Source: SIG424 sp045546695 (lineage in GTDB: Bacteria > Bacillota > Clostridia > UBA1212 > UBA1255). Taken from it: 61,153 bases of DNA. The notes beneath the pieces are model-generated. The model did not search any database. It was given only the letters and a program-made list of their open reading frames with translations, and was not told where the DNA came from. The stretch's first letter is position 1. Each line of letters opens with the position of its first letter. The position numbers and the translations under genes were made by a program. Below, piece after piece: positions 1 through 8,432 of the stretch. The stretch is from assembly GCA_045546695.1 (NCBI GenBank), contig JAZQDE010000044.1, positions 1 through 61,153 of the forward strand, read 5' to 3'.

Positions 1-1083
1 GCCGTTATTCTCTACAGCGGCGGCACATCCGGCAAACAAAAAGGCATACAGCTGTCACATTACAACATAAACGCACTGTCAGCTCTTACCATACAACACG
101 GCTGCCCCACACTCGGCAAAGGAGACAAAATGCTCGCCGTACTGCCGATGTTTCACGGATTCGGACTCGGCGTATGCATCCACTCATCAATATACGCAGG
201 CGCAACAATCGTACTCGTGCCGCGTTTCAACGCAGACATCTGCGCAGGGCTCATCAAAAAGAAAAAGCCTGCCGTCATCGTGGGCGTGCCGACACTCTAC
301 GAAGCACTTCTTCGCAACAACCGCATGAAAAACGTCGACTGTTCCTGCCTCAAAGGCGCATTTGCCGGCGGAGACAGCCTGCCATACGAGATTAAAATGG
401 CTTTTGACGAATGTCTCAGGCAAAACAACAGTCCCGTGCTTCTTCGCGAGGGCTACGGCCTAACAGAATGTGTCACGGCAAGTGCCTTGACACCAAACGA
501 CGATTACAGAAAAGGCAGTGTCGGTCTGCCATATACCGGCATTACCTACAAGATTATTTCAACAGAAAATGACAATGGCCCGTACACTCCCCTTGAGCCT
601 ATGACAGACGGCGAGATTGCTCTCAAAGGCCCCACGGTCATGCTCGGCTACCTGAACGAGCCCGAAGAAACGTCAAAAGTCCTGCGTGTTCACGAGGACG
701 GCGACGTGTGGCTGCACACAGGCGACCTAGGATATATGGATAAAGATGGTTTTATATATTTCAAATCACGCATCAAGCGTATGATCAAGTGTAAAGGCTA
801 TTCCGTTTACCCCTCCCAGATTGAGGCAGTCATCAATGCCCATCCAAAAGTTTCCATGTCATGTGTCATCGGCGTTGAGGATTCGTATGAAATGAACAAG
901 CTCAAGGCTTTCATCGTTCTCAAAGAAGGTGTCGACCGCACAGACCCTGAAGCTTTGCGCAAAGAATTTTTCACATATTTTGGTGAAAATATCGCCCGCT
1001 TTTCACAGCCAAAAATAATTGAGTTCAAAGACAGCCTTCCAATGACAAAAGTAGGCAAAATTGCCTATACTCAGCTTAAATAA
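1..1083 (+). CDS. AMP-dependent acyl-CoA synthetase/ligase, 5' end cut off by window
   Basis: The frame is open from the first base, so the real start lies outside the window; the first internal ATG is at 130. The product is the C-terminal 360 residues of an ANL-superfamily adenylating enzyme, which activates a carboxylic acid as an acyl-adenylate and usually passes it to CoA. Visible motifs are the phosphate-binding loop YSGGTSGKQKG near the beginning, EGYGLTE (A5-type), LHTGDLGYMDKDGF (A7), RIKRMIKCKGYSVYPSQIE (A8 hinge) and the terminal TKVGKI catalytic lysine region (A10). Substrate cannot be told. It ends 64 bp before yqhQ, which has its own promoter, so it is probably a separate transcript. 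Confidence 0.9.
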   Translation, partial: AVILYSGGTSGKQKGIQLSHYNINALSALTIQHGCPTLGKGDKMLAVLPMFHGFGLGVCIHSSIYAGATIVLVPRFNADICAGLIKKKKPAVIVGVPTLYEALLRNNRMKNVDCSCLKGAFAGGDSLPYEIKMAFDECLRQNNSPVLLREGYGLTECVTASALTPNDDYRKGSVGLPYTGITYKIISTENDNGPYTPLEPMTDGEIALKGPTVMLGYLNEPEETSKVLRVHEDGDVWLHTGDLGYMDKDGFIYFKSRIKRMIKCKGYSVYPSQIEAVINAHPKVSMSCVIGVEDSYEMNKLKAFIVLKEGVDRTDPEALRKEFFTYFGENIARFSQPKIIEFKDSLPMTKVGKIAYTQLK

Positions 1084-1084
1084 A

Positions 1085-1113
1085 TTGATTTTTTGCTATA
1101 TTAGTTATATACT
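1085..1113 (+). promoter_or_regulatory. Probable sigma-A promoter of the yqhQ-prmC group
   Basis: TTGATT, 17-bp spacer, TATACT. It lies just after the stop codon of the upstream synthetase and about 35 bp before the yqhQ start, which has a strong GGGAGGA ribosome site. Confidence 0.55.
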
Positions 1114-1147
1114 ACCCTATATATGTTTTTTTATGGGAGGAAGCTAA

Positions 1148-2209
1148 ATGGCTAAAGATAAAATCAAAATGACTGAGGGCAAACGAATCTGCTCTGTAGG
1201 CGGTCAGGCGCTCATGGAGGGTATCATGATGCTCGCGCCGAACGGCATGGCTGAAGTTGTCCGCAATCCCAAGGGCGACCTTGTTGTCAAGACTGAAAAA
1301 GTAGAATTACTTACGAGAAAATATAAAATTCTGGGCTGGCCGATAATCAGAGGCGGCGTCGCACTTATTACGTCAATGGTAAGGGGTATGAAGGCGCTTT
1401 TCTACTCTGCCGACATTGCGATGGAGGAAGAAAATGAAAATGGCGAGACTACGTCTCCGAGCGAAAAAGCAATGGGCGTTATGATGTTCTTTTCACTGCT
1501 GATTGCATTGGCATTTTCGATCGGTTTATTCTTCTTGCTACCGAACTTCCTGTCTTCTCTGATAATCCCGAAGACAGCACCGAAGATTCTTTATAACCTT
1601 TTCGAAGGCGGCGTGCGAATCGTTCTTTTCTTCAGCTACATGATTCTCGTTGCCCTGATGAAAGACATCAAGCGCGTTTATATGTACCACGGCGCAGAGC
1701 ACAAGACGATTCACTGTTTCGAGCACGAAGACGAGCTTACAGTTGAAAATGTGCGTAAGTATTCAAAGCATCATCCAAGATGTGGTACAGCTTTCCTTTT
1801 TGTGGTAATGATTATAAGCATACTCGTCTTCTCGCTACTTCCACGTTTTGGTAACGTATTTGCAAATATGGGCCTCAGACTCATCGCTCTGCCAGTTGTT
1901 GCCGGCATCGCGTACGAGTTCAACAGAATCGCAAGTTTACATAATAATATTGTTACGAGAATCCTCCGTGCCCCCGGTATGGCAATGCAGAGATTTACAA
2001 CAAAAGAGCCTGACGACGACATGATCGAGGTTGCTATTGTTGCTCTCAACAAAGCGCTCGAGTTTGAAGGCGACGGCGAGGTTCCTTGCTGCGAATATGT
2101 AATCAAGGCACATCCCGAGGAAGATTCTTGTATAGAAAATGCCGACGAAGGCAATACTGAAGAACATGACGATACAGCAAGCCAGGACACAACTGATTCA
2201 GATAACTGA
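1148..2209 (+). CDS. yqhQ: DUF1385 membrane protein (YqhQ family)
   Basis: 353 residues. The family is of unknown biochemical function and is often found just upstream of prmC or prfA in Firmicutes. The N-terminal third is soluble and contains GGQALMEGIMML, typical of the family. Four hydrophobic segments follow at roughly residues 110-130, 157-170, 214-233 and 243-258, with the conserved YHGAEHKTIHCFEH motif (possible metal-binding His/Glu) near residue 180 between segments two and three. The C-terminal 40 residues are acidic and low-complexity. The start is fixed by GGGAGGAAGCTAA-ATG. Its end overlaps the prmC start, so the two are probably translationally coupled. Confidence 0.88.
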   Translation: MAKDKIKMTEGKRICSVGGQALMEGIMMLAPNGMAEVVRNPKGDLVVKTEKVELLTRKYKILGWPIIRGGVALITSMVRGMKALFYSADIAMEEENENGETTSPSEKAMGVMMFFSLLIALAFSIGLFFLLPNFLSSLIIPKTAPKILYNLFEGGVRIVLFFSYMILVALMKDIKRVYMYHGAEHKTIHCFEHEDELTVENVRKYSKHHPRCGTAFLFVVMIISILVFSLLPRFGNVFANMGLRLIALPVVAGIAYEFNRIASLHNNIVTRILRAPGMAMQRFTTKEPDDDMIEVAIVALNKALEFEGDGEVPCCEYVIKAHPEEDSCIENADEGNTEEHDDTASQDTTDSDN

Positions 2210-2999
2210 AAATCCGCAAAGCGCAGATATGATTCTGGGCCACCTTCTGAAGGTGCCCAGATCTTATTTATTTACGCACATAAATCTGCCACTTACTGAC
2301 AATCAGGAGTCTGTTTTTTGCGAATACGTGCGCAGGCTTTCCAAAAACGAACCTGTTCAGTATATTCTCGGCTACGCGGATTTTATGAATATCCGTCTTA
2401 AAGTGACGCCCGACGTTCTGATTCCCCGCAGTGACACTGAAACGCTCGTTCTTACTGCGCTTGATTCTATCCGCGCCAGGGATTACTGTAAAATTCTGGA
2501 TATGTGTACAGGTAGCGGAGCCGTTGCGCTCGGCATCCTCAGCGAGCTTCCCTCCGGTAAAAATTACCATGCAACGTGTGCTGATATTTCTGAAGCAGCC
2601 CTGTCAATTGCACTTTATAACGCCCAGAATCTCGGTGAAAAACGCGTTTCTTTCATTGAAACTGATTATTTTTCTGCCTTTGACCCCGCGCGCGATAAGT
2701 TTGATATCATCGTGTCAAATCCTCCCTACATTGAGAAAAACGAGATTAATGATTTAGACCCGCAGGTCCGCGATTTTGAGCCTCATCTTGCACTTGACGG
2801 TGGCGAAGACGGCCTTGATGCGTACCGCCTTTTAATCTCGCAGGCACCTGATTATCTTGTCAGCGGCGGCACCCTCGCTTTTGAAGTAGGCTACACACAG
2901 GCACAAAAAGTTGCTTCCCTTATGTCCGCGCGCTTCCATAATATAGAAATCGTCAAAGATTTATCCGGCATCGAGCGTGTCGTAAAGGGTGAAATATAA
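2166..2999 (+). CDS. prmC: Peptide chain release factor N5-glutamine methyltransferase PrmC
   Basis: SAM-dependent methyltransferase that modifies the GGQ glutamine of release factors RF1 and RF2. Motif I (ILDMCTGSGAVALGI) binds SAM, and the catalytic N-P-P-Y motif is seen as SNPPYIEKNEI with Asn near residue 185. An N-terminal helical domain precedes the Rossmann fold. I chose the ATG at 2166 because MTIQQAR matches the usual PrmC N-terminus and has GAAG upstream; an in-frame ATG at 2139 would add nine residues. Either start overlaps yqhQ. Its substrate gene prfA is in this window too, but about 56 kb away in another operon. Confidence 0.9.
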   Translation: MTIQQARTQLIQITENPQSADMILGHLLKVPRSYLFTHINLPLTDNQESVFCEYVRRLSKNEPVQYILGYADFMNIRLKVTPDVLIPRSDTETLVLTALDSIRARDYCKILDMCTGSGAVALGILSELPSGKNYHATCADISEAALSIALYNAQNLGEKRVSFIETDYFSAFDPARDKFDIIVSNPPYIEKNEINDLDPQVRDFEPHLALDGGEDGLDAYRLLISQAPDYLVSGGTLAFEVGYTQAQKVASLMSARFHNIEIVKDLSGIERVVKGEI

Positions 3000-3492
3000 A
3001 ATAAAACTCATTTTTTCTTTATCTGCCGATTTTGCAAAATCTCCTCCGACGCTGTCTTACGGGTTGCGTTTCAGATTTTTCTTTATCCCTGTGAAAATAT
3101 ATCGCTCGCTCCCCGGCGGGCAATCTTTTGCAAAAAAATTAGTAAAATTTATTGTGAAAAATCGTCCTCCACGTGTGATTTATGACAATATTCTTGCCGT
3201 AACACGTAAAATTCACGTTGAATCCTTCCGCACAGATGCAAAAATAGGGCTTAATGATGCATATAAGACAAGCCTGGCTGTCGGCATTTTTTATATCGGT
3301 TTTGCAAATCTAATACCCTTTTTATTTGCAAAACTGGGCGGGCTTTCAGTCGATTACGTCAATGCGGTGCCTGAATACAACTCTTTTTCTGCAAATGGTC
3401 GCGTCCAATGTATATTAAAATTCAATTTTGCAAATATTATGTTTGCGCTTATCAAGGCAGCGATTAAGATAAGGAGAAACAAAAATGGATAA
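2989..3492 (+). CDS. DUF2953 family protein
   Basis: 167 residues from a GTG start inside the end of prmC (11-bp overlap). It fits the DUF2953 family, commonly found just before gerW/ytfJ in spore-formers; function unknown. The basic, hydrophobic N-terminus (RFRFFFIPVKIYRS) and a central hydrophobic stretch (VGIFYIGFANLIPFLFAKLG) suggest membrane association. Family members often begin with a clearer transmembrane helix, which is weak here, so the start could be wrong. It overlaps gerW by 8 bp, consistent with coupling. Family assignment is by pattern and context. Confidence 0.65.
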   Translation: MKYKIKLIFSLSADFAKSPPTLSYGLRFRFFFIPVKIYRSLPGGQSFAKKLVKFIVKNRPPRVIYDNILAVTRKIHVESFRTDAKIGLNDAYKTSLAVGIFYIGFANLIPFLFAKLGGLSVDYVNAVPEYNSFSANGRVQCILKFNFANIMFALIKAAIKIRRNKNG

Positions 3493-3952
3493 TCCTATAA
3501 ATGATATAATGATTACCTCTATGACAAATCTCAAGGAAATGATTGATGTTGACACAATCGTCGGAAATCCCGTGCAGACGCCGGACGGCTCGACGCTGAT
3601 TCCGATATCAAAAGTCAGTTTTGGCCTCGCAGCGGGCGGCGGTCAGTACGGCAAGCCGCAGAGCGCCATTGACACTTCGGCGCTCGACGACAACTTCCCG
3701 GCTACCATAAAATACCCATTCGCAGGTGGCACCGCAGCCGGTGTATCAATCACGCCGATTGCATTTATTTTTGCGCCAAACAGCCAGAATCTGACAGAAA
3801 CACAAGTGCAGTTAGTGACTATAGATAAAAAAACAACGCCTGAAAAGCTTGTTGACGCGATTCCGGGCGTTGTTGATAAAATCTCTTGTGTTGTGCGCGA
3901 ACTTATTCAGCAGTCTCAGCAGCCTCAGGACCCTCAGCAGTCTCAGCCATAA
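3485..3952 (+). CDS. gerW: GerW/YtfJ family sporulation protein
   Basis: 155 residues. The Bacillus homologue YtfJ/GerW is a spore protein needed for normal germination with some germinants. Typical features are the N-terminal amphipathic stretch, TIVGNPVQTPDGSTLIPISK, the glycine-rich GLAAGGGQYG and a central GGTAAGVSITPIAFI segment. The tail is Gln/Pro-rich and low-complexity (QQSQQPQDPQQSQP) and lies in a 50-bp region that is also translated, on the other strand, as the C-terminus of ScpB. The start follows AAGGAGAAACAAA. Last gene of the plus-strand yqhQ-prmC-DUF2953-gerW cluster; I see no terminator between it and scpB. Confidence 0.88.
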   Translation: MDNPINDIMITSMTNLKEMIDVDTIVGNPVQTPDGSTLIPISKVSFGLAAGGGQYGKPQSAIDTSALDDNFPATIKYPFAGGTAAGVSITPIAFIFAPNSQNLTETQVQLVTIDKKTTPEKLVDAIPGVVDKISCVVRELIQQSQQPQDPQQSQP

Positions 3953-4472
3953 CTACAGGTGGCAACTGTGACAAATCCTCAATACCTACACTCTTTAAAA
4001 ATAAATCTGTCGTACCATACAACATAGGGCGGCCGGGAGTGTCCTTTCTGCCCTTTTCACAGACAAGACCGCGCTCAAGCAACTTTGCGAGCACACCGTC
4101 GCTGTTTACACCTCTTACCATCTCAATGCCGGCACGTGTAACAGGCTGGTTATAGGCAATAATTGACAGCGTCTCCATTGCGGCGCGACTTAAAGAAGAC
4201 ATCGAAGCAAGCTCAAAATATTCACGAATATCCTCGTGAAGCTCAGGTTTTGTCGATAAAATATAGCCGTCGGCCACTTTGCGCATAATCACGCCGCCGG
4301 AGCGGGTCTGGTAGCGCGCCATCAGACGTTCGGCGCAAACCTCAGTCTCCTTGCGTGTAAGCTTCAGCACAACGGACATTTCATCAATCGTCACTTTGTC
4401 GCCCGTAGCAAACAAAAGTGCCTCAATAATAGCTTCGTTTTTACTGTATTTTAATTCTGTAATTGATTCCAT
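3903..4472 (-). CDS. scpB: Segregation and condensation protein B
   Basis: 189 residues. ScpB dimers bind the kleisin ScpA and regulate the SMC condensin that folds and segregates the chromosome. The tandem winged-helix architecture is recognisable: IIEALLFATGD at the start, and the second winged helix around LSIIAYNQPVTRAGIEMVRG, which is diagnostic. The C-terminal 16 residues are Ala/Glu/Gly low complexity and overlap antisense with the 3' end of gerW. The start has GGGAGGAAGAATT-ATG and overlaps scpA by 22 bp. Confidence 0.93.
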   Translation of the reverse strand: MESITELKYSKNEAIIEALLFATGDKVTIDEMSVVLKLTRKETEVCAERLMARYQTRSGGVIMRKVADGYILSTKPELHEDIREYFELASMSSLSRAAMETLSIIAYNQPVTRAGIEMVRGVNSDGVLAKLLERGLVCEKGRKDTPGRPMLYGTTDLFLKSVGIEDLSQLPPVVMAETAEGPEAAETAE

Positions 4473-5281
4473 AATTCTTCCTCCCCGTCGTCTTCAAAGT
4501 CAGCAGCTTCTTCCATATTAAGGTAATCATCCTCGGTATCAATATCTGAGCCGGGAGTTATCGTAATCTCGCCAAAATTTTCCTCCTGCTGAACTGTAAT
4601 TTTCTTGCGTTTATCAAGTTCAAGCACAGCAAGGAAACCTGTTACAACCTCTGCTTTGCTTTCCTTTTTTGTGAAAATTGATGAAAACGTTGTCTTTACT
4701 TTTCTAACGATATGATTTACAACCTGGCGCATTTTTGCACGCAGGCTGACTTTTTCTGTTTTGAGAATATCATCCATTTTTTCCTTGTTATCATTTTGCT
4801 TGTCATCATAGCGGTTTTTTACGTCTGTATAACATAAAGCAAGCTTGTCCGCATCAATGGCAATCGGCATATAACGCTTGGGAAAATGAATTTTTTCGGG
4901 CATTTTATAACGAGCTTTTGACCAGAAATCATACATTTCGGTGATTTTCGGCGTGATATCCTTGTATTTCTTGTACTCTTCAAGACGTCTGATGAGCTCT
5001 TCTTCAGAAATCTCCTCCTCTTCCTTCTCTTCCTGCGGAAGCAGACGCTTTGACTTAAGGCGCAGAAGAATTGAGGCCATAACAAGAAACTCAGAGGCAA
5101 TATCCATGTCGAAATTGTCTTTGAGTATTTCCAGATACTGGTCGGCAATAGCGCATATGTTAATATCCACTATATCCAGCTTGTTCTTTTCTAAAAGTGT
5201 GAGCAAAAGATCGAAGGGGCCTTCAAAGACATCCAATTTGATTTTATAGCTCTCATTTTCGATATCCAAAGTGCACCCCAA
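4451..5281 (-). CDS. scpA: Segregation and condensation protein A
   Basis: 276 residues; kleisin subunit that bridges the two SMC heads. The N-terminal KLDVFEGPFDLLLTLLEKNK, the helical SEFLVMASILLRLKSKRLLP and the winged-helix C-terminus (FLAVLELDKRKKITVQQEENF) are all typical. No ATG is available; likely starts are TTG at 5281 or TTG at 5269, the latter just after GGGGTG. It begins only 6 bp after glnQ on the same strand, so expression probably depends on the amino-acid transporter transcript. It has a longer acidic C-terminal tail than usual. Confidence 0.92.
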   Translation of the reverse strand: MGCTLDIENESYKIKLDVFEGPFDLLLTLLEKNKLDIVDINICAIADQYLEILKDNFDMDIASEFLVMASILLRLKSKRLLPQEEKEEEEISEEELIRRLEEYKKYKDITPKITEMYDFWSKARYKMPEKIHFPKRYMPIAIDADKLALCYTDVKNRYDDKQNDNKEKMDDILKTEKVSLRAKMRQVVNHIVRKVKTTFSSIFTKKESKAEVVTGFLAVLELDKRKKITVQQEENFGEITITPGSDIDTEDDYLNMEEAADFEDDGEEELWNQLQN

Positions 5282-5287
5282 ATAATA

Positions 5288-6013
5288 TTATAAAACTTTT
5301 GCGAGGAATTCCTGCGTACGCGGATGTTTCGGATGGCTGAACACCTCATCCGGCGTGCCCTGCTCTATGATGACACCGTCGTCCATGAAAAGAACGCGAT
5401 TTGCAACTTCTTTGGCAAAACCCATTTCATGAGTAACGACAGCCATAGTCATACCATCTTCTGCCAACTCTTTCATGAGTTCGAGAACCTCTCCTACCAT
5501 CTCAGGGTCGAGTGCAGACGTAGGTTCATCAAACAGCATTACTGACGGATTCATCGCAAGAGATCTTACGATTGCAACTCTTTGCTTCTGGCCGCCTGAA
5601 AGCTGGTTCGGATAGCTGTATACTTTATCTGAAAGGCCGATTCTCTTAATCAGCTTATTTGCGTTTTCGAGGGCCTCTTCTTTCGATTGTAATTTAAGTT
5701 TAATAGGTGCAAATGAAATATTATCAATAATATTCATATGCGGGAACAAGTTAAAATGTTGGAAAACCATTCCCATTTCCTGACGAATCTTGTTTATATT
5801 TACTTTTGGATCAGTAAGGTCAATACCCTTGAAAAAAACTTTACCACTTGTTGGGTTTTCAAGCATATTAAGGCAACGTAAGAACGTACTCTTACCTGAG
5901 CCTGAAGGTCCGATGATAACAACCTTTTCACCCTGGTGGATTGTCTCAGTGATACCTCTTAAAATAATCTTTTTATTGTCAAACGTTTTGAATAAATCTT
6001 TAACTTCTATCAC
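5288..6013 (-). CDS. glnQ: Polar amino-acid ABC transporter, ATP-binding protein
   Basis: About 241 residues; energises import of a polar amino acid. Walker A is GPSGSGKST (residues 35-43), the Q-loop lies in MGMVFQHFNLFPHMN, the signature is LSGGQKQRVAI and Walker B is VMLFDEPTSALDPE. I chose the GTG at 6013, preceded by AGAGGATG, which gives the normal N-terminus VIEVKDLFKTF; the longer open frame adds 20 unrelated residues. It overlaps the permease by 14 bp. Second-last transport step of a glnH-glnP-glnQ-scpA-scpB transcript. Confidence 0.93.
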   Translation of the reverse strand: MIEVKDLFKTFDNKKIILRGITETIHQGEKVVIIGPSGSGKSTFLRCLNMLENPTSGKVFFKGIDLTDPKVNINKIRQEMGMVFQHFNLFPHMNIIDNISFAPIKLKLQSKEEALENANKLIKRIGLSDKVYSYPNQLSGGQKQRVAIVRSLAMNPSVMLFDEPTSALDPEMVGEVLELMKELAEDGMTMAVVTHEMGFAKEVANRVLFMDDGVIIEQGTPDEVFSHPKHPRTQEFLAKVL

Positions 6014-6707
6014 TTTTAGACATCCTCTTTTCCATTTTTTTGAACAAAGCCGATAAGCCGAGTACCAGAGCAAGGTAAACAGCGGCTACAAAAATAAGAC
6101 AGAAGAAAGCATCAGCCGTACGGGATCTTACCATCTCGCCCGCTTTTGTAAGGTCAACGACACCAAGATAACCGATGACTGATGTTTCCTTCAGAATTGC
6201 AATAAATTCATTGCCGAGTGCCGGAAGAATATTTTTAAATGCCTGTGGAAGAACGATGCTTACCATTGTTCTTGTCTGTGAAAGGCCGAGTGAGCGACCT
6301 GCCTCTGTCTGACCTTTGTCAACAGCATTGATTCCGGCTCTAATAATCTCGGATACGTATGCGCCTGAGTTGAAGCTGAACGCTATGATACCAACTAAGA
6401 CAGCTTTATCCGATGCAGCAAAAATAACAAAGTAGGAGAGCATAAGCTGTACAACAACAGGTGTTCCTCTTATGATTGTTGTATAAATCTCTGCAATAAA
6501 GTTAAGGATTTTAAGCAATACATTTTTTGGATACTGCTTGTACCAAACCTTTACTACTGCAACAATCAGACCGATAATAACACCAAGCAGTGTTGCAAAT
6601 ACCGCAATCAACAAGGTGTTCTGGAAGCCTTCCAGAAACAGCTTGTAGCGGTCATCTCTTATAAATGTTTTTTCAAACATTTCAGTAAGATAATTTATGA
6701 ACTCCAT
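6000..6707 (-). CDS. Polar amino-acid ABC transporter, permease
   Basis: 235 residues of the HisM/GlnP type inner-membrane permease. Several hydrophobic helices are visible, and the EAA loop that contacts the ATPase reads EAGRSLGLSQTRTMVSIVLPQ. One permease only, so it probably works as a homodimer. It lies between the binding protein (30 bp away) and the ATPase (overlapping), as in typical glutamine/cystine-type importers. Substrate unproven. Confidence 0.92.
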   Translation of the reverse strand: MEFINYLTEMFEKTFIRDDRYKLFLEGFQNTLLIAVFATLLGVIIGLIVAVVKVWYKQYPKNVLLKILNFIAEIYTTIIRGTPVVVQLMLSYFVIFAASDKAVLVGIIAFSFNSGAYVSEIIRAGINAVDKGQTEAGRSLGLSQTRTMVSIVLPQAFKNILPALGNEFIAILKETSVIGYLGVVDLTKAGEMVRSRTADAFFCLIFVAAVYLALVLGLSALFKKMEKRMSKSDRS

Positions 6708-6737
6708 ACTTTAACCAACCTTTTTATATAACTTTAA

Positions 6738-7571
6738 TTATTGTGCAGATGCAGCACCTGTGTGAGTGATGATAAATTCATCAATCTTGCCGTTTGCCTT
6801 GAGTTCTTCGATAACTTCGTTGATAACTTTAAGAAGTGATTCGTTACCCTTAGCGACGCAGATAGCGTATGACTCTTCTGTATTGCTGCCGTCAGCGTAT
6901 ACGAGCTCAATTGCCTTGAGGTTCTCGTAGTTGCCTGCAACAATCTCAGCAGGAAGTTTGTCGATAACTACAGCCTGGATCTTGCCTGAGTTAAGAGCGA
7001 TAGCTGCGTCAGCTGCGCTGTTGTATGTAGTAACGCTTGCGCCTGTATCCTGCAGAACGCCTTTGCCTTCTTCTGTTCCGTTAATCTCATCTGTGATGAT
7101 GAAGTCGCCTGTTGTACCAAGCTGAACGCCAATCTTCATACCTGCAAGATCTTCAATCTTAGCAACGGTAGAATCAGCTGCAACAATGATGTACTGCTTA
7201 CTTGTTGTGTATTCGATTGAGAAATCAACGCTCTCTTTTCTCTCGTCTGTTACAGTGATACCAGCAGCGCCGATAGAACCTTTACCTGACTGGATAGAAC
7301 CAATAATTGTATCGAACTTAACGTTGTGGATTTCGAGCTTTACGCCAAGCTTGTCAGCGATTGCCTGAGCGATATCAACGTCAACGCCTTTTACTTCAGT
7401 ACCATCCATATATTCAAAAGGAGGGAATTCAGCATTTGTATACATTGTAAGTTTGCCGGCCTCTTTGATAGCGTCTACGCTCTGCTTGTCAGCTGCGTCG
7501 CCGCATGATGTCATGCCAACGCATGCCAGTGCCAGAACTAAACATAAAACTACAGCAATAATTTTTTTCAT
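6738..7571 (-). CDS. Polar amino-acid ABC transporter, substrate-binding lipoprotein
   Basis: 277 residues. The N-terminus MKKIIAVVLCLVLALACVGM runs into TSCGDAA, so Cys23 is the likely lipidation site. The SBP_bac_3 fold is evident from FPPFEYMDGTEVKGVDVDIA and the hinge region KIGVQLGTTGDF. First gene of the glnHPQ-scpAB transcript, directly behind a near-consensus promoter and a 12-bp palindrome. Glutamine, cystine or another polar amino acid are all possible. Confidence 0.93.
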   Translation of the reverse strand: MKKIIAVVLCLVLALACVGMTSCGDAADKQSVDAIKEAGKLTMYTNAEFPPFEYMDGTEVKGVDVDIAQAIADKLGVKLEIHNVKFDTIIGSIQSGKGSIGAAGITVTDERKESVDFSIEYTTSKQYIIVAADSTVAKIEDLAGMKIGVQLGTTGDFIITDEINGTEEGKGVLQDTGASVTTYNSAADAAIALNSGKIQAVVIDKLPAEIVAGNYENLKAIELVYADGSNTEESYAICVAKGNESLLKVINEVIEELKANGKIDEFIITHTGAASAQ

Positions 7572-7612
7572 TTTGTTTCGTCCTCTCGATAAAATTTTTA
7601 TACATTCGTGTC

Positions 7613-7624
7613 GAGGTATACCTC
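7613..7624. promoter_or_regulatory. 12-bp perfect palindrome just downstream of glnH -10 box
   Basis: GAGGTATACCTC, centred about 16 bp downstream of the -10 box, so near or just after the predicted start point of the glnHPQ-scpAB transcript. The position suits a repressor operator. The protein that would bind is unknown. Confidence 0.4.
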
Positions 7625-7633
7625 AACCAATAA

Positions 7634-7662
7634 ATTATATTATATTTGAAAATTCAATGCAA
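7634..7662 (-). promoter_or_regulatory. Near-consensus sigma-A promoter of glnHPQ-scpAB
   Basis: On the minus strand TTGCAT, 17 bp, TATAAT. It overlaps no other element, and its -35 box ends 3 bp short of the stop codon of the CBM9-like gene. Confidence 0.7.
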
Positions 7663-7664
7663 CC

Positions 7665-8288
7665 TTATTCCATAGTAAATTCGCCGAAAAATGCCGGAAT
7701 ATGGTAGTCCGGTGTGCTTTTTTCTATAATATTCCACATTCCATAATGTGGTACGCTGCATTCGTCGCCGCACTTGTATGCATTCGCCCGGAACTTATGC
7801 CCCGATGTAAATTCAGTGTATTTATACATTTTTTTAAGCAGGTGAAAAGGCGTGAAAACTTCCACGCTCCACTTCTTTTCATCTTTATATGCCTTGATTT
7901 GCGGTAAATCGCCTGCGACTTCAAGTATCGGTGTCCTGTTATTTCTGTCCCTGCCGATTGCGCTAAGAAGTGTTCCTTTGGCATTTAATTCGAAATTTAC
8001 GTATCCGGGCGACGATTCGGAGCCCGGCTTTTCACCGGAATAGTCTGCAAAGAACTCCATGCAGCTGTCGCAGTACACCGGGTCCATGTAATTGTCAAAA
8101 ATAGCCTTGGGATTTTCTTCCAGACATGTCATTTTCAGAACGAAGCCTTCGTCTTGTATATATACAAGGCTGAAAAACGCCTCCGGCGTGTATTGGTCGC
8201 CCCACGGATACAGGTCAATTTTGCCTTTTTCTATTTTATTCCAGTCGATATTTCTGTCGGGTACTTTTTTTATAACGTATGTTTTCAC
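7665..8288 (-). CDS. CBM9-like (carbohydrate-binding family 9-like) protein
   Basis: About 207 residues. Pattern matches the small stand-alone CBM9-like proteins of Clostridia (opening KTYVIKKVPDRNIDW, then PEAFFSLVYIQDEGFVLKM, CMEFFADY, YVNFELNAKGTLL, WSVEVFTPFHLLKKM). No signal peptide, so either cytosolic or of unknown location; partners unknown. The GTG at 8288 is chosen because AGGAGG sits 6 bp before it; a longer frame to 8330 starts upstream of the predicted promoter start point. Divergent from miaB. Confidence 0.75.
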   Translation of the reverse strand: MKTYVIKKVPDRNIDWNKIEKGKIDLYPWGDQYTPEAFFSLVYIQDEGFVLKMTCLEENPKAIFDNYMDPVYCDSCMEFFADYSGEKPGSESSPGYVNFELNAKGTLLSAIGRDRNNRTPILEVAGDLPQIKAYKDEKKWSVEVFTPFHLLKKMYKYTEFTSGHKFRANAYKCGDECSVPHYGMWNIIEKSTPDYHIPAFFGEFTME

Positions 8289-8309
8289 GTGTCGCCTCCT
8301 GTGTTTGCT

Positions 8310-8346
8310 TTGTGCTATTGTATCGCACAAGCGGGTGTTTTTTCAA
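8310..8346 (-). promoter_or_regulatory. Promoter of CBM9-like gene with inverted repeat over the -10
   Basis: TTGAAA (8341-8346), 18 bp, TACAAT (8317-8322) on the minus strand. The -10 lies exactly between the arms of TTGTGC-N9-GCACAA (8310-8330), the arrangement expected of a repressor site. Confidence 0.5.
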
Positions 8347-8371
8347 TAGTCATACAGCGTCATCCGGCAGA

Positions 8372-8400
8372 TTGAAAAAGTGCGCATCATATGGTATATT
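8372..8400 (+). promoter_or_regulatory. Sigma-A promoter of miaB
   Basis: TTGAAA, 17 bp, TATATT. The predicted start point near 8407 lies beyond the ATG at 8391, which rules that ATG out and supports the start at 8433. Confidence 0.6.
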
Positions 8401-8432
8401 TTATCAGTAAATTTTTTTGTGAGGAAAAGATA

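Noticed and set aside
8391..8432. miaB start at ATG 8391
   Set aside because: That codon lies within the promoter -10 region; ATG 8433 has a good ribosome site.
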